The notes: a model not told the origin generated them from the letters alone. Counted from the stretch's first letter, positions 17,095-26,829 are shown. The stretch is 64,000 nucleotides of DNA from Coprococcus comes ATCC 27758 (GCF_025149785.1 NZ_CP102277.1:62001-126000), one strand, 5' to 3'. Numbers and translations are program-made.

Positions 17095-17423
17095 TCAACC
17101 GGTGCGGCAGTTAGCGAAAGTAAGGACAAGGGAACAATATGAGGGAGGGAGATGGAAGATTCCTTTTAACACCTGTCTGAATTGCAGGTTGATAAAGTTC
17201 AACATCTCCGGTCTTGCAGACTGACAAGAGGGCGAACAGGACTGTAAAGACCACAACTAATAAACGTATTTTCTGATTGGACAGAAAGCATATGACCAAA
17301 TAATACAACTCGGTCGCGAAGTATGTGAGTATGGAACATCAGAGCAAGCAAGAAGCCTAACTAATGTTAAACTGAATTAGACCAAAACAAGCAGGTCGGG
17401 ATAATTCCTGACCTGCTTGTTTT
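17095..17423 (+). ncRNA. Candidate structured RNA, family not recognised
   Basis: About 330 bases with no convincing reading frame but nested pairings: GGAGATG 17148-17154 with CATCTCC 17203-17209, enclosing ACCTG 17171-17175 with CAGGT 17185-17189; then GGTCTT 17210-17215 with AAGACC 17247-17252; and a long terminator hairpin at the end. An AT-rich stretch upstream (about 17065-17085) could hold a promoter. It does not look like tmRNA, RNase P RNA or a known riboswitch; a raiA-type or other large Firmicute RNA is possible but cannot be decided here. Confidence 0.45.
17384..17423. terminator. Strong two-way terminator
   Basis: Seventeen-base arms at 17384-17400 and 17407-17423 (AAAACAAGCAGGTC paired with GACCTGCTTGTTTT, with one mismatched position nearer the loop). 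A-run on one side and T-run on the other allow termination both for the RNA candidate on the plus strand and for the TSCPD gene on the minus strand. Confidence 0.88.
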
Positions 17424-17451
17424 GACGCAAAATTGCGAAAAAATTATTTGA

Positions 17452-17703
17452 TTACTGGTTATTGCTTAAATATTCTTTTAAAGCAAGTGAAAGCTGATCC
17501 GGGCAGGATGTTGCTTTGTATCCACATTTGATACCTTCGATACGTGAAATTGCTTCGTGAATATCCATTCCTTCAACGAGGCGCCCGATGCCCTGTAAGT
17601 TACCGTTACATCCGCCTGTGAACTCAACATTATGAATACGTCCAGCTTCATCTACTTCTAAGTGAATATTCTTAGAACAGACGCCGTGTGGTGTAAATTC
17701 CAT
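17452..17703 (-). CDS. TIGR03905 family TSCPD domain protein
   Basis: 83 aa single-domain protein with the TSCPD-type signature TSCPDQL near the C-terminus and the cysteine-containing GGCNGNLQG segment. The family is widespread in Firmicutes and also occurs as a C-terminal domain of B12-dependent ribonucleotide reductases; the function of the free-standing form is not known. The ATG at 17703 follows AAAGGAGGAC. Conserved Cys residues suggest metal or disulfide chemistry, which is inferred. Confidence 0.85.
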   Translation of the reverse strand: MEFTPHGVCSKNIHLEVDEAGRIHNVEFTGGCNGNLQGIGRLVEGMDIHEAISRIEGIKCGYKATSCPDQLSLALKEYLSNNQ

Positions 17704-17893
17704 GAGTATAGTCCTCCTTTATATTTATACTATTATTGTGCCTTATAAAATTGCTTCAATGATTATAACACAGCCTTATAAGAAAATGCTAGTGCATATT
17801 ATAAGAAATCTGATATAATAGCTATTGTAATTTTGAAGGGAAATCTATAGATATAGATAAAAACAATATGTAGGAAAAACGGAGGATTTTCAA

Positions 17894-18586
17894 ATGATAG
17901 GAATTATCGGAGCAATGGATGAAGAGGTTGCAATCTTAAAGGAATCGATGGAAGTTCAGGATACGATGGAACGTGCCGGAATGACTTTTGTCAAAGGTAT
18001 TATGAGTGGCAAGGAAGTTGTAGTTGTAAGAAGTGGTATCGGAAAAGTCAACATGGGAATCTGCGCACAGATTCTGATTGACTGTTTTGGTGTGGATACG
18101 CTGATCAATACAGGTGTGGCAGGTTCTCTGGATGCAGATATCAACATCGGGGATATCGTGATTTCTACAGATGCAGTTCAGCACGACATGGATGTAAGTA
18201 TGCTTGGCGATCCGGTAGGACAGATTCCGAGAATGGATACCTTTTCTTTCCCGGCAGATGAGAAGCTTGTGAAGCTGGCAGTGGAAGTAAACAAAGAAGT
18301 GAATCCGGACATTCAGACATTTACCGGAAGAGTGCTCAGCGGAGATCAGTTTATTTCCGGCAAGGAAAAGAAGGAATATCTGGTAAAGACATTTGATGGA
18401 AAGTGTGCGGAGATGGAAGGCGCAGCAATGGCGCAGACCGCATATCTGAATAAAGTTTCGTATGTCATTATTCGTGCAATTTCGGACAAAGCTGACAACA
18501 GTGCAACGATGGATTATCCGGAGTTTGTGAAGATGGCAATCACCCATTATGTAGGGCTTGTCAAAGGTCTTGTAGAAAGAATGTAA
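17894..18586 (+). CDS. mtnN: 5'-methylthioadenosine/S-adenosylhomocysteine nucleosidase
   Basis: Cytoplasmic enzyme of 230 aa that cleaves adenine from methylthioadenosine and S-adenosylhomocysteine in the methyl cycle. Seen: the start MIGIIGAMDEEVAIL, GVAGSLD, the substrate-binding EMEGAAMAQ and RAISDKAD with the catalytic Asp. The length is normal. The ATG follows ACGGAGGATTTTCAA, and a TATAAT lies at 17814-17819. It stands alone in front of a membrane protein gene. Confidence 0.95.
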   Translation: MIGIIGAMDEEVAILKESMEVQDTMERAGMTFVKGIMSGKEVVVVRSGIGKVNMGICAQILIDCFGVDTLINTGVAGSLDADINIGDIVISTDAVQHDMDVSMLGDPVGQIPRMDTFSFPADEKLVKLAVEVNKEVNPDIQTFTGRVLSGDQFISGKEKKEYLVKTFDGKCAEMEGAAMAQTAYLNKVSYVIIRAISDKADNSATMDYPEFVKMAITHYVGLVKGLVERM

Positions 18587-18724
18587 TGCGTAAGGCAGCA
18601 AAGTAAAACAGAAAAGCAGCGTCATTTTCCAGACAGGATGTCGGATTGTGGCGAACGATTAGGGAATCCAAATTCGGAGGTTTACGGTATAATGACGGTA
18701 AATCTAAGAAGGAGGATTCTTTTT

Positions 18725-19630
18725 ATGTTGGAAATGTTCGTGGTGAGAGAAACGGTATTTTTTCTGACGGGAGTGATGATCGGGATCGGCGCGATTGCAA
18801 GACTGATTACCGGGATTTCACTGAAAAAGCTGGTAAGAGCAGCAAGTAACATGAGTAAAAGCAATCATCCGCTGATGCGGCTTGTAAGGGCAAAATTTGA
18901 GCATGGGTGTATGGTGAGTGATAAAGTACAGAATGTTGGTGCATTTGTAGAGAAATATTTGTATGAATACCGGGTGCTTGGCGTGAGGCTGCATACCTGG
19001 AGGCAGTGGGCGAAGGGGAGCATCTGGCTCTGCCTTATCTTTGGAGCCACAGGAACAGCGCTTGCTTATGCAGCGGGGGAGAGGGAACAGGGACTTTACA
19101 GATATGGTATTTTGGGCGGTATGGGAGCTTTGGCGCTCTTTCTACTCCGGATGCTTGCGGATGATGCCTATCAGCTGGAGGCAGCGAAAACCTATATGGT
19201 AGATTTTCTGGAAAATACATATGCTCATCGCTATGAGAAGACCAATCAGAAAGAAATCCAGGTTACGGTTCAGAGAGCGGATGAGATTCCGGAGAAAATG
19301 GATGCAGAGGAAAATGAAGCGGCGCATTCTGGTCAGGTGCAAAGACCATTTTCAGAAGAAACCGTGCCAGCAAGCGCAGCTACGGTAAATGCGGTTTCTG
19401 CGAACGAAAAACGGTATACAGAAGATGGACAAATGCAGCAGACCGTGCAGACAGTAGCAAAAGTGGGACAGGCGAATGCAAATCAGGCTGATGAAATGCG
19501 GACGCAGCAGCCGGGAGCACGGATGGAAGATACAGCCGGTTCCAGATTTAAGCAGGAAGATACCGGCGAAAAGCTGGAGCCGACAAAAGAGGCAAGAATC
19601 CGGGAAATTCTGGAAGAATTCCTTGCCTGA
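18725..19630 (+). CDS. Membrane protein of unknown function
   Basis: 301 aa, not recognised beyond being typical of Lachnospiraceae. Three hydrophobic segments are seen (about residues 8-30, 100-120 and 130-150); the last 120 residues are polar and rich in Glu, Gln and Ala, probably cytoplasmic and disordered. The ATG at 18725 follows AAGGAGGATTCTTTTT; the frame is open from 18638, but the upstream part lies over a TATAAT at 18688-18693. The function is unknown. Confidence 0.7.
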   Translation: MLEMFVVRETVFFLTGVMIGIGAIARLITGISLKKLVRAASNMSKSNHPLMRLVRAKFEHGCMVSDKVQNVGAFVEKYLYEYRVLGVRLHTWRQWAKGSIWLCLIFGATGTALAYAAGEREQGLYRYGILGGMGALALFLLRMLADDAYQLEAAKTYMVDFLENTYAHRYEKTNQKEIQVTVQRADEIPEKMDAEENEAAHSGQVQRPFSEETVPASAATVNAVSANEKRYTEDGQMQQTVQTVAKVGQANANQADEMRTQQPGARMEDTAGSRFKQEDTGEKLEPTKEARIREILEEFLA

Positions 19631-19714
19631 CTGGTGTGGATAATCGCAAGTTAAGTGAAATCTGCCCAGTATATAAAAAAGTCTTTTTCGGGTAAAAAAT
19701 GATTTGAAAATATA

Positions 19715-19765
19715 AAATACCGATATGTGGAAAAGCTGATTCCAGATATCGGTATTTCTATTATT
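19715..19765 (+). terminator. Terminator after the membrane protein gene
   Basis: Twelve-base inverted repeat AAATACCGATAT at 19715-19726 with its complement at 19746-19757, followed by a T-rich stretch. The remaining bases up to 19901 hold a possible -10 element (TATAAT, 19859-19864) for the ABC operon. Confidence 0.8.
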
Positions 19766-19901
19766 ATTGGGTAGGTGGTACACTTTTGCAGTTCACCGTT
19801 TTACAGAAAAAACACAGAATGAACACAGATTGCCCCTAGAAGTTTCACAAATCATCCGTATAATTGAAAAGCATGAAATTTTGTAGTCAGGAGGAACAAT
19901 A

Positions 19902-21023
19902 TTGATTGAGGTAAAAAATCTTGTAAAGAAATACGGCTCACATCTGGCTGTAGATCATTTGAATTTTACTGTAGATACCGGGCAGATCTATGGATTTTTA
20001 GGACCGAACGGTGCCGGAAAGTCCACAACGATGAATATTATGACCGGCTATCTTGGCGCCACAGAAGGTGAAGTGCTGATCAACGGGCACAATATACTGG
20101 AGGAACCGGAGGCAGCAAAAAAATGTATTGGTTATCTGCCTGAGATGCCACCGCTTTACACGGATATGAAGGTGAATGAATACCTGAGGTTCGTAGCGGA
20201 ATTGAAGAAGATCCCAAAACCGGAACGGCAGGAGCAGATTGAGAAGGTCATGCTGATGGTGAAGATCATGGATGTACAGGACCGGCTGATCAAGAACCTG
20301 TCCAAAGGTTATAAGCAGAGAGTCGGACTTGCGCAGGCAATCCTTGGATTCCCGGAGATCATCATTCTGGATGAACCGACGGTCGGACTGGATCCGAAGC
20401 AGATCATTGAAATCCGTGAACTGATCCGCGAGCTGGCAAAAGAGCATACCGTGATCCTGAGCTCGCACATTCTGGCAGAGATCCAGGAAGTCTGTGATTA
20501 TATTATGATTATTTCTAAAGGGAAACTGGTGGCAAGTGATACACCGGAGAATTTGGAAAAGCTTCTGACGAATCAGCAGACTGTGGAAATCCTGGCAAAG
20601 GGAAATGAAGATACGGTACGGAAAGTCATCGGCACAATCGGTAATGTGCAGAAGGCATCCGTGGAACACGGAAAAGAAGAAGGAACGGTAAAAGCGAGTT
20701 TGTTCCCGAAGGATGGAAAGGATATCAGGGAAACAGTATTTATGGCATTTGCACAGGAGGGCTGCCCGTTACTTATGTTGTATCACAGCCGTACGACGTT
20801 GGAGGATGTCTTTCTGGAGCTGACGCAGGGAAGCACACCTGCAGCAGCAAAAGCGATGAAGGACGGCGAAAAGAAAGGCCGGATGGTAAAGCGGCGCAAG
20901 AAAAATGCGCAGGAAGAGGCAGAAGAGAACAAGCTGACTGAGATGGATGAAGAGCCGGAAGAAAATGCCGTTCCGACAAGTGAGGATGAAAAGGAGGATC
21001 TCGAAAATGACAGCAATTTATAA
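19902..21023 (+). CDS. ABC transporter ATPase, GldA-like
   Basis: 373 aa. The first 230 residues are an ABC ATPase: Walker A GPNGAGKST, signature LSKGYKQRVGLAQ, Walker B IIILDEPTVGLD and the switch His in LSSHIL. The C-terminal 60 residues are a charged tail. It is the first gene of a four-gene set (ATPase, ABC-2 permease, GldG-like, DUF4340) resembling the gliding-type GldA/GldF/GldG transporters. The start is TTG 19902 after CAGGAGGAACAATA. It overlaps the permease gene by 17 bases. The substrate is unknown. Confidence 0.88.
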   Translation: MIEVKNLVKKYGSHLAVDHLNFTVDTGQIYGFLGPNGAGKSTTMNIMTGYLGATEGEVLINGHNILEEPEAAKKCIGYLPEMPPLYTDMKVNEYLRFVAELKKIPKPERQEQIEKVMLMVKIMDVQDRLIKNLSKGYKQRVGLAQAILGFPEIIILDEPTVGLDPKQIIEIRELIRELAKEHTVILSSHILAEIQEVCDYIMIISKGKLVASDTPENLEKLLTNQQTVEILAKGNEDTVRKVIGTIGNVQKASVEHGKEEGTVKASLFPKDGKDIRETVFMAFAQEGCPLLMLYHSRTTLEDVFLELTQGSTPAAAKAMKDGEKKGRMVKRRKKNAQEEAEENKLTEMDEEPEENAVPTSEDEKEDLENDSNL

Positions 21024-21873
21024 ACGAGAATTAAAATCCTATTTTCAATCAATGACAGGCTATGTCCTGATCGCCTTCCTTGTGATCTTCACGGGAATCT
21101 ATTTTATGGCGTACAACTTAAATTCGGGATATCCCTATTTTTCATATGTTCTGATGAATATCAACTACGTGTTGATCATCATTATCCCGATGCTCACCAT
21201 GCGTTCCTTTGCGGAGGAACGGAAGAACAAGACAGACCAGCTTCTGCTTGCCGCACCGGTAAAATTATTTGATATCGTGATGGGGAAATACCTTGCGATG
21301 GTGACGGTATTTGCGGTACCGTGTCTGATTTTTTGTATTTTCCCAATTATCATTAAGAGCTTTGGAACGGCGTATCTGAAGGTGGATTATCTGTCGATTC
21401 TGATGTTCTTCCTGCTCGGATGCGTGTATCTGGCAATCGGAATGTTTCTTTCATCACTCACAGAAAGCCAGATCATTGCGGCAGTAACAACCTTTGGCGT
21501 TTTGCTTCTGATCTATCTCTGGGGAGGACTGATCAATTTCCTCCCGACATCAGCTACAAGCGGCATGATCGGTATTGTGGTATTCGTTACCATTGTGGCG
21601 CTGATCATTTACCGGATGACGGGAAACTGGATGATCGCAGGAATTATCGAAGCAATCGGAGTTGTTGCGGTTGTGATCGTAAGCTTTGTAAAATCTTCAT
21701 TATTTGAAAATATTTTGGTCAACATCATGAAGAAGCTGTATCTTGCAGATGTATTTGACAACGTAGCATATAACAAGCTTTTCGATGTGAGTGGGCTGAT
21801 CCTGTATCTGAGTGTGGCAGGTGTATTTATCTTCCTGACCATGCAGTCCATTCAGAAAAGACGTTGGAGTTAG
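21007..21873 (+). CDS. ABC-2 type permease, GldF-like
   Basis: 288 aa with six membrane segments, starting with the typical TAIYKRELKSYFQSM amphipathic N-terminus and the FAEERKNKTDQLLLAAPV motif of ABC-2 permeases. It works with the ATPase encoded just upstream. The ATG at 21007 follows AAAAGGAGGATCTCGAAA and lies in the end of the ATPase gene. The next gene starts 12 bases downstream, so the four form one operon. Confidence 0.88.
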   Translation: MTAIYKRELKSYFQSMTGYVLIAFLVIFTGIYFMAYNLNSGYPYFSYVLMNINYVLIIIIPMLTMRSFAEERKNKTDQLLLAAPVKLFDIVMGKYLAMVTVFAVPCLIFCIFPIIIKSFGTAYLKVDYLSILMFFLLGCVYLAIGMFLSSLTESQIIAAVTTFGVLLLIYLWGGLINFLPTSATSGMIGIVVFVTIVALIIYRMTGNWMIAGIIEAIGVVAVVIVSFVKSSLFENILVNIMKKLYLADVFDNVAYNKLFDVSGLILYLSVAGVFIFLTMQSIQKRRWS

Positions 21874-21885
21874 GAGGGAGAAGAC

Positions 21886-23340
21886 ATGGAAAAAATCAAA
21901 AAAATGTTCAGCAGCAAGTCTTCCCGGAACGGAACTTACAGCGTAGGGCTTGCAGTGATCGTGATTGCAATTGCGATCGTGATCAATCTGGTGGCAGGAC
22001 AGCTTCCGGAAAAAGTAAGAAATATTGATATCAGCAGCAACAATCTGTACGATATCAGCAGCGTGTCCACAAAAATGCTGAAGAAGCTGGATAAAAAAGT
22101 AGATTTGAAAGTGATCGCAGAACAGGATTCTGTGGATACCAGGATCAAGACTTTTGTGAAAAAATATGCGGCGCTTTCCGGCAAAGTAAAAGTGGAATGG
22201 GTGGACAGCGTACTGCATCCGTCCGTTCTTCAGAAATATAATACCGATGGGAATGTAATCGTTGTGTCCTGTGATGCAACCGGAAAGTCTACAACGATTT
22301 CATTTTCAGATATTATCCAGTCCGATTATTACTCTTATTATACGACCGGAAGTGCCAGTGAAAGTTCTTTCGACGGAGAAGGACAGCTTACCAGTGCGAT
22401 CAATTATGTAACCAGCGAGGAAACAAGCAAGATTTACCGGACCAGTGGTCACGGAGAAGCGACATTTTCAAGTTCGGTAAGTGATCTGCTTACTAAGAAT
22501 AATCTGGAGACGGAAGAAATCAACCTGAGTATGAGTCCGGAAATCCCGGATGACTGTGACCTGTTGTTCCTCTATGCACCGACATCGGATATTACAGATG
22601 ATGAAAAGACAATTATTGAGAAATATCTGAGTGACGGCGGAAAGGTTTATCTGATCCTTGGAGATACGACTTCAGACACACCAAATCTGGACGGAATTAT
22701 GTCGGATTATGGATTGAAAAAAGTCAGCGGTTATATTGCAGATACCCAGAGATGCTACCAGGGAAATTATTATGCAATCTTCCCACAGCTTTCTCTGAGT
22801 GGTGACCTGGGAAGCGGCATCAGCAATCAGATGGTACTTCTGCTGAATTCACCTGGTATGGAGAAAACAGATACGGATAATGATAATCTGACGGTTACTC
22901 CATTTATGCAGACATCAGACAGTGGATATGCAGTGACAGAAAATGACCAGACACAGGGACAGTATATCCTGGGAGCCGTTTCTACCAATGCGATTTCTGC
23001 GGATTCTTCAGATTCGGACAGCGAGGATGAAGACGATAAGAGTGATGCAACGGATACAGACACAAAGACAGCAAGACTTACGGTGCTTGCTTCTGCATCT
23101 ATGATCAGCTCGGATATCACAGATCAGCTGACGACACTGGATAACCTGACTTTGTTTGTAAATTCAGTGACAGAGAATTTTGATAATGTAAACAATGTTG
23201 CGATTGAAGCGAAGAGTCTTTCGACTGAGACCAACACACCGATGCATGCAGGTGCATTCAGCATCCTTGTGATCTTTATTATTCCGCTTGCAATTCTGAT
23301 CCTTGGATTTGTGATCTGGATGAGAAGACGGAAAGCGTAA
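21886..23340 (+). CDS. GldG-like extracytoplasmic protein
   Basis: 484 aa, with an N-terminal membrane segment (about residues 18-38) and a C-terminal one (about 455-478) enclosing a large extracytoplasmic domain. The middle fits the GldG / ABC-type uncharacterised transport domain (DNLYDISS-like start, SGHGEATF, LLFLYAPTSD, LSDGGKVYLILG). An acidic Asp/Ser-rich linker lies around residues 370-390. Usually encoded with GldA/GldF-like genes, as here. Its role is unknown; it may bind the transported substrate or a cell surface partner. Confidence 0.8.
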   Translation: MEKIKKMFSSKSSRNGTYSVGLAVIVIAIAIVINLVAGQLPEKVRNIDISSNNLYDISSVSTKMLKKLDKKVDLKVIAEQDSVDTRIKTFVKKYAALSGKVKVEWVDSVLHPSVLQKYNTDGNVIVVSCDATGKSTTISFSDIIQSDYYSYYTTGSASESSFDGEGQLTSAINYVTSEETSKIYRTSGHGEATFSSSVSDLLTKNNLETEEINLSMSPEIPDDCDLLFLYAPTSDITDDEKTIIEKYLSDGGKVYLILGDTTSDTPNLDGIMSDYGLKKVSGYIADTQRCYQGNYYAIFPQLSLSGDLGSGISNQMVLLLNSPGMEKTDTDNDNLTVTPFMQTSDSGYAVTENDQTQGQYILGAVSTNAISADSSDSDSEDEDDKSDATDTDTKTARLTVLASASMISSDITDQLTTLDNLTLFVNSVTENFDNVNNVAIEAKSLSTETNTPMHAGAFSILVIFIIPLAILILGFVIWMRRRKA

Positions 23341-23358
23341 GAGGCAGGAGGAAAAAAG

Positions 23359-24300
23359 ATGGAGAAAAAAACAAGGACAATAGGAATCCTTCTGCTCGTA
23401 CTGCTTGCTCTGCTCATTACATTTTTCGGGCTGAAAAAATGGAATACATCTAAGTCAGAGGCAGAAGAGAAGAAAAAAGAAAACGCAGTGGTGCATATTT
23501 TTGAGACAGATTCGCTGGAGTCGATCGAGTATAAAGAAGCATCTGGGGAAGAAATGTCCTTTGTAAAAGAGGATGATACCTGGGAGTATGCGCCGGACAC
23601 CACGATCGCACTGACGGAGAGCAGTATGCAAAATATGGAAGATGCATTTTCGGATATTCAGGCGGTAAAAGAGATCAAGAATCCGGATGACCTTTCGGAC
23701 TATGGATTTGATTCGCCGGAATATAATCTTACGCTGACCGGAAAGGATGGCGAGGCACATAAATTTCTAATCGGGAATGCTTCCGGAGAAAATTATTATT
23801 TCATGGAAGATGGAACAGAAAAAGTGTACACGGTATCGGCAGATCTGATTTCGGAAATGGTATGGCAGCTTGCAGATGTTGCTGAAAAGGACAGCTTTGT
23901 AACAGTTACATCCGATAACTTTGTAAAAGAGACTGTGACAAAACCGGGTGACGAGGTAAAAACCTACGAAGCGGACAATGAGGATCAGGAAGATACTGTC
24001 ACAAGTATTATGACAGCACTTTCCGGATTCTATTTTACAGATTGTGCAGATTATCATGTGACGGACGCGACGCTTGGCAATTACGGGCTTGCGGAAGATC
24101 AGCGGACGAAGGTGGAGCTGACTTACAAGGATACGTCGGATGATGACAAGGAAAAGACAGTTACATTCTATGTGGGAAGCAAGGACGACAGTGCGACCTA
24201 CTATTATGTACAGATGGACGGTTCACAAAGAGTAAGCCGGGTACTGATCGATACGGTAGAGAAAGCGCTTGGATGGAAAGTGGACAGTAGTGCAGAGTAA
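23359..24300 (+). CDS. DUF4340 protein
   Basis: 313 aa with one N-terminal membrane segment (IGILLLVLLALLITFFGL) and an extracytoplasmic region made of repeated beta-rich units (for example DDLSDYGFDSPEYNLTLTG and TLGNYGLAEDQRTKVELTY), as in DUF4340. The ATG follows GGCAGGAGGAAAAAAG. It is the last gene of the ABC operon, 18 bases after the GldG-like gene. DUF4340 proteins often accompany GldG; the function is unknown. Confidence 0.82.
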   Translation: MEKKTRTIGILLLVLLALLITFFGLKKWNTSKSEAEEKKKENAVVHIFETDSLESIEYKEASGEEMSFVKEDDTWEYAPDTTIALTESSMQNMEDAFSDIQAVKEIKNPDDLSDYGFDSPEYNLTLTGKDGEAHKFLIGNASGENYYFMEDGTEKVYTVSADLISEMVWQLADVAEKDSFVTVTSDNFVKETVTKPGDEVKTYEADNEDQEDTVTSIMTALSGFYFTDCADYHVTDATLGNYGLAEDQRTKVELTYKDTSDDDKEKTVTFYVGSKDDSATYYYVQMDGSQRVSRVLIDTVEKALGWKVDSSAE

Positions 24301-24340
24301 AAGAATACAAAGAGAAAATTAAATAAATCTGCTAAGAAAG

Positions 24341-24384
24341 AAAAAGGGATGATGTCTTTCAGGAAAGGACAGAGTCCCTTTTTT
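24341..24384 (+). terminator. Terminator of the GldA/GldG-type operon
   Basis: Inverted repeat AAAAAGGGA...TCCCTTTTTT with an imperfect inner part, 41 bases after the DUF4340 gene. Confidence 0.75.
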
Positions 24385-24420
24385 GAGTGTACGTTTTTAC
24401 AAATTTATCCGCAGGAATCA

Positions 24421-24450
24421 TTGACGCTGAAAAACCAACAGTGATACTAT
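24421..24450 (+). promoter_or_regulatory. Promoter of the alpha-galactosidase gene
   Basis: TTGACG at 24421-24426 and TACTAT at 24445-24450, 18 bases apart, ending about 54 bases before the start codon. No clear operator was recognised. Confidence 0.55.
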
Positions 24451-24503
24451 ACAGATAATACGGAAAAATGAACGTTATACAATACGGAATGAGGAGAAAC
24501 GAT

Positions 24504-26726
24504 ATGCCAATCATATACAATGAAAAAACAAGAGAGTTTCATCTCTACAACCAGGAGATCAGCTATATCATCAAGATCCTTGACAACGACCAGCCGGGAC
24601 AGCTCTACTACGGAAAACGCCTGACACACAGAGAAGATTTCAGCCATCTTTTTGAATATGCGATGCGTGATATGTCACCGTATGCTTTCGAGGGGAATTC
24701 TACATTCTCACTGGAGAATATCAAGCAGGAGTATCCGACTTTCGGCTGCGGAGATATGCGTTTTCCGGCATATGAGATCGAGCGGGAGAACGGAAGCCAT
24801 GTAGTCGAGTTTGTATATAAAGAGCATAAAATTTATAATGGCAAACCAAAGCTTGAAGGACTTCCGGCGACTTATGTAGAAAGTGATGATGAGGCGCAGA
24901 CTCTGGAACTGGTTCTGGAGGATACAAGTATCAATACAAGAATTGTCCTTTTATATACGATCTATGAAGCATTTCCGGTGATCGCGAGAAGTGTACGTTT
25001 TGAATGTGATTCTGACGAAAAGATCACACTTCTTTCTGCAATGAGCGCCTGTGTGGATCTGCCGGACAAGGATTATGAGATGATCGATCTTGCCGGTGTG
25101 TGGGCGAGAGAGCGCTATGTGAGAAGACATAAGCTGGATTACGGTATCCAGAGTATTTACAGTATGCGCGGATGCAGCAGCTACCAGTTCAATCCGTTCC
25201 TTGCACTTGCGCGTGAAAATGCAGACGAGTTCCAGGGGCAGGTCTACGGTTTCAGTCTGGTTTACAGCGGAAATTTCCTTGCACAGACAGAGGTAGACAA
25301 TTATGATACCGCCCGTGTGCTGATGGGAATCCATCCAAATGGATTTAAGTGGACACTTGGAAAAGGCGAATCCTTCCAGACACCGGAGATGGTAATGGTA
25401 TATTCGGAAGCCGGACTTAACGGAATGAGCCAGACCTTTCACAAGCTGTACCGCACACGTCTGGCAAGGGGAACCTGGAGAGATAAGGTTCGCCCGATCC
25501 TGATCAACAGCTGGGAAGCATTTTATTTTGATTTTGATGCGCCAAAGCTTCTGGGACTTGCGGATGCGGCAGCAGATCTTGGAATGGAGCTTTTTGTATT
25601 GGATGACGGATGGTTTGGAAAGAGAGATGACAGTACTTCTTCCCTTGGCGACTGGTATCCGAATGAGGAAAAGCTGAAAGGAACGTTAAAGGAGCTGGCA
25701 GAAAAGATCAATGCCAAAGGTTTAAAATTCGGGCTCTGGATTGAACCGGAGATGACAAACAAAGACAGTGATCTGTACAGGGCGCATCCGGACTGGCTTC
25801 TTGCAGAACAGGGCAAGCGGATCTGCCACAGCCGGACACAGTATGTACTGGATTTTTCTAAGAAAGAGGTACGTGAATATATCGGGGACATGCTGGAAAA
25901 TCTTCTTGCAGAAGTGCCGGTATCTTATATCAAATGGGATATGAACCGTACATTTTCAGAGGTGTTCTCCAATGGAAATGACAGAGAGTATCAGGGAAAG
26001 GTCTGCCACAAATATATCCTTGGTGTGTATGAACTGTATGAGCGCCTGACCAGCCGTTTTCCGCATGTATTGTTTGAATCCTGTGCAAGTGGTGGGGCAA
26101 GATTTGACCCGGGAATGCTTTATTATGCACCGCAGGGATGGACTTCGGATGATACTGACGCAATCGAACGTCTGAAAATCCAGTATGGAACTTCAATGGT
26201 TTATCCGGTGAGTTGTATGGGAAGCCATGTATCAGCTTCACCGAACCATCAGACAAACCGTGTGACACCGCTCGAGACAAGAGCAGATGTGGCTTACTTT
26301 GGAACTTTTGGATATGAGCTTGACCTTTTAAAGCTTGGCGAGGAAGATAAGGCAGAAATCCGCCGTCAGATCGCATTTATGAAGGAGAAGAGAGATCTGA
26401 TCCAGAAAGGAACTTTCTATCGACTGAAGAGTCCGTTTGAGGGAAATGAGACCGCATGGATGATCGTATCGGAGGATCAGAAGAAGGCGCTGGTTGGTTA
26501 TTACCGGGTAATGCAGCCGGTCAATGTTGGATTTAAGAGACTGAAGCTGAAAGGGCTGAAAGAAGATACCTGTTATAAGGTCAGCGGATATGCTTATGAC
26601 TGCTATGGCGATGAGCTGATGCAAGTCGGAATGATCCTGTCCGATTCTGCGTCCGGTGTATGGAAGAAGGGCGTGAATGATAAGGGAGATTTCCAGGCGG
26701 AAGTGTTTGAGATTGTAGCTGTGTAA
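24504..26726 (+). CDS. Alpha-galactosidase, GH36
   Basis: Cytoplasmic glycoside hydrolase of 740 aa that removes alpha-galactosyl units from raffinose-family sugars and melibiose. Seen: an N-terminal beta domain, the GH36 barrel with FVLDDGWFGKRDD, nucleophile D479 in YIKWDMNR and acid/base D549 in WTSDDTDAIER, also SCASGGARFDPGML. Length and spacing match the tetrameric type. There is no signal peptide. The ATG at 24504 follows GAGGAGAAACGAT, better than an in-frame ATG at 24468. No sugar transporter gene is adjacent; the ABC ATPase at 34705 could serve a distant importer. Confidence 0.93.
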   Translation: MPIIYNEKTREFHLYNQEISYIIKILDNDQPGQLYYGKRLTHREDFSHLFEYAMRDMSPYAFEGNSTFSLENIKQEYPTFGCGDMRFPAYEIERENGSHVVEFVYKEHKIYNGKPKLEGLPATYVESDDEAQTLELVLEDTSINTRIVLLYTIYEAFPVIARSVRFECDSDEKITLLSAMSACVDLPDKDYEMIDLAGVWARERYVRRHKLDYGIQSIYSMRGCSSYQFNPFLALARENADEFQGQVYGFSLVYSGNFLAQTEVDNYDTARVLMGIHPNGFKWTLGKGESFQTPEMVMVYSEAGLNGMSQTFHKLYRTRLARGTWRDKVRPILINSWEAFYFDFDAPKLLGLADAAADLGMELFVLDDGWFGKRDDSTSSLGDWYPNEEKLKGTLKELAEKINAKGLKFGLWIEPEMTNKDSDLYRAHPDWLLAEQGKRICHSRTQYVLDFSKKEVREYIGDMLENLLAEVPVSYIKWDMNRTFSEVFSNGNDREYQGKVCHKYILGVYELYERLTSRFPHVLFESCASGGARFDPGMLYYAPQGWTSDDTDAIERLKIQYGTSMVYPVSCMGSHVSASPNHQTNRVTPLETRADVAYFGTFGYELDLLKLGEEDKAEIRRQIAFMKEKRDLIQKGTFYRLKSPFEGNETAWMIVSEDQKKALVGYYRVMQPVNVGFKRLKLKGLKEDTCYKVSGYAYDCYGDELMQVGMILSDSASGVWKKGVNDKGDFQAEVFEIVAV

Positions 26727-26829
26727 GCCGGAATATATGGAAAGGACGAAATGGGAGAACCGTTTCGTCCTCTTGCGTTTTTGGAAGAAAAATTATATGA
26801 TGTTTCTAAAAGACTTAAAGAGGTTTAAA

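Noticed and set aside
17095-17423. Group II intron or riboswitch
   Set aside because: No reverse transcriptase, no domain V-like end and no known aptamer sequence was seen.
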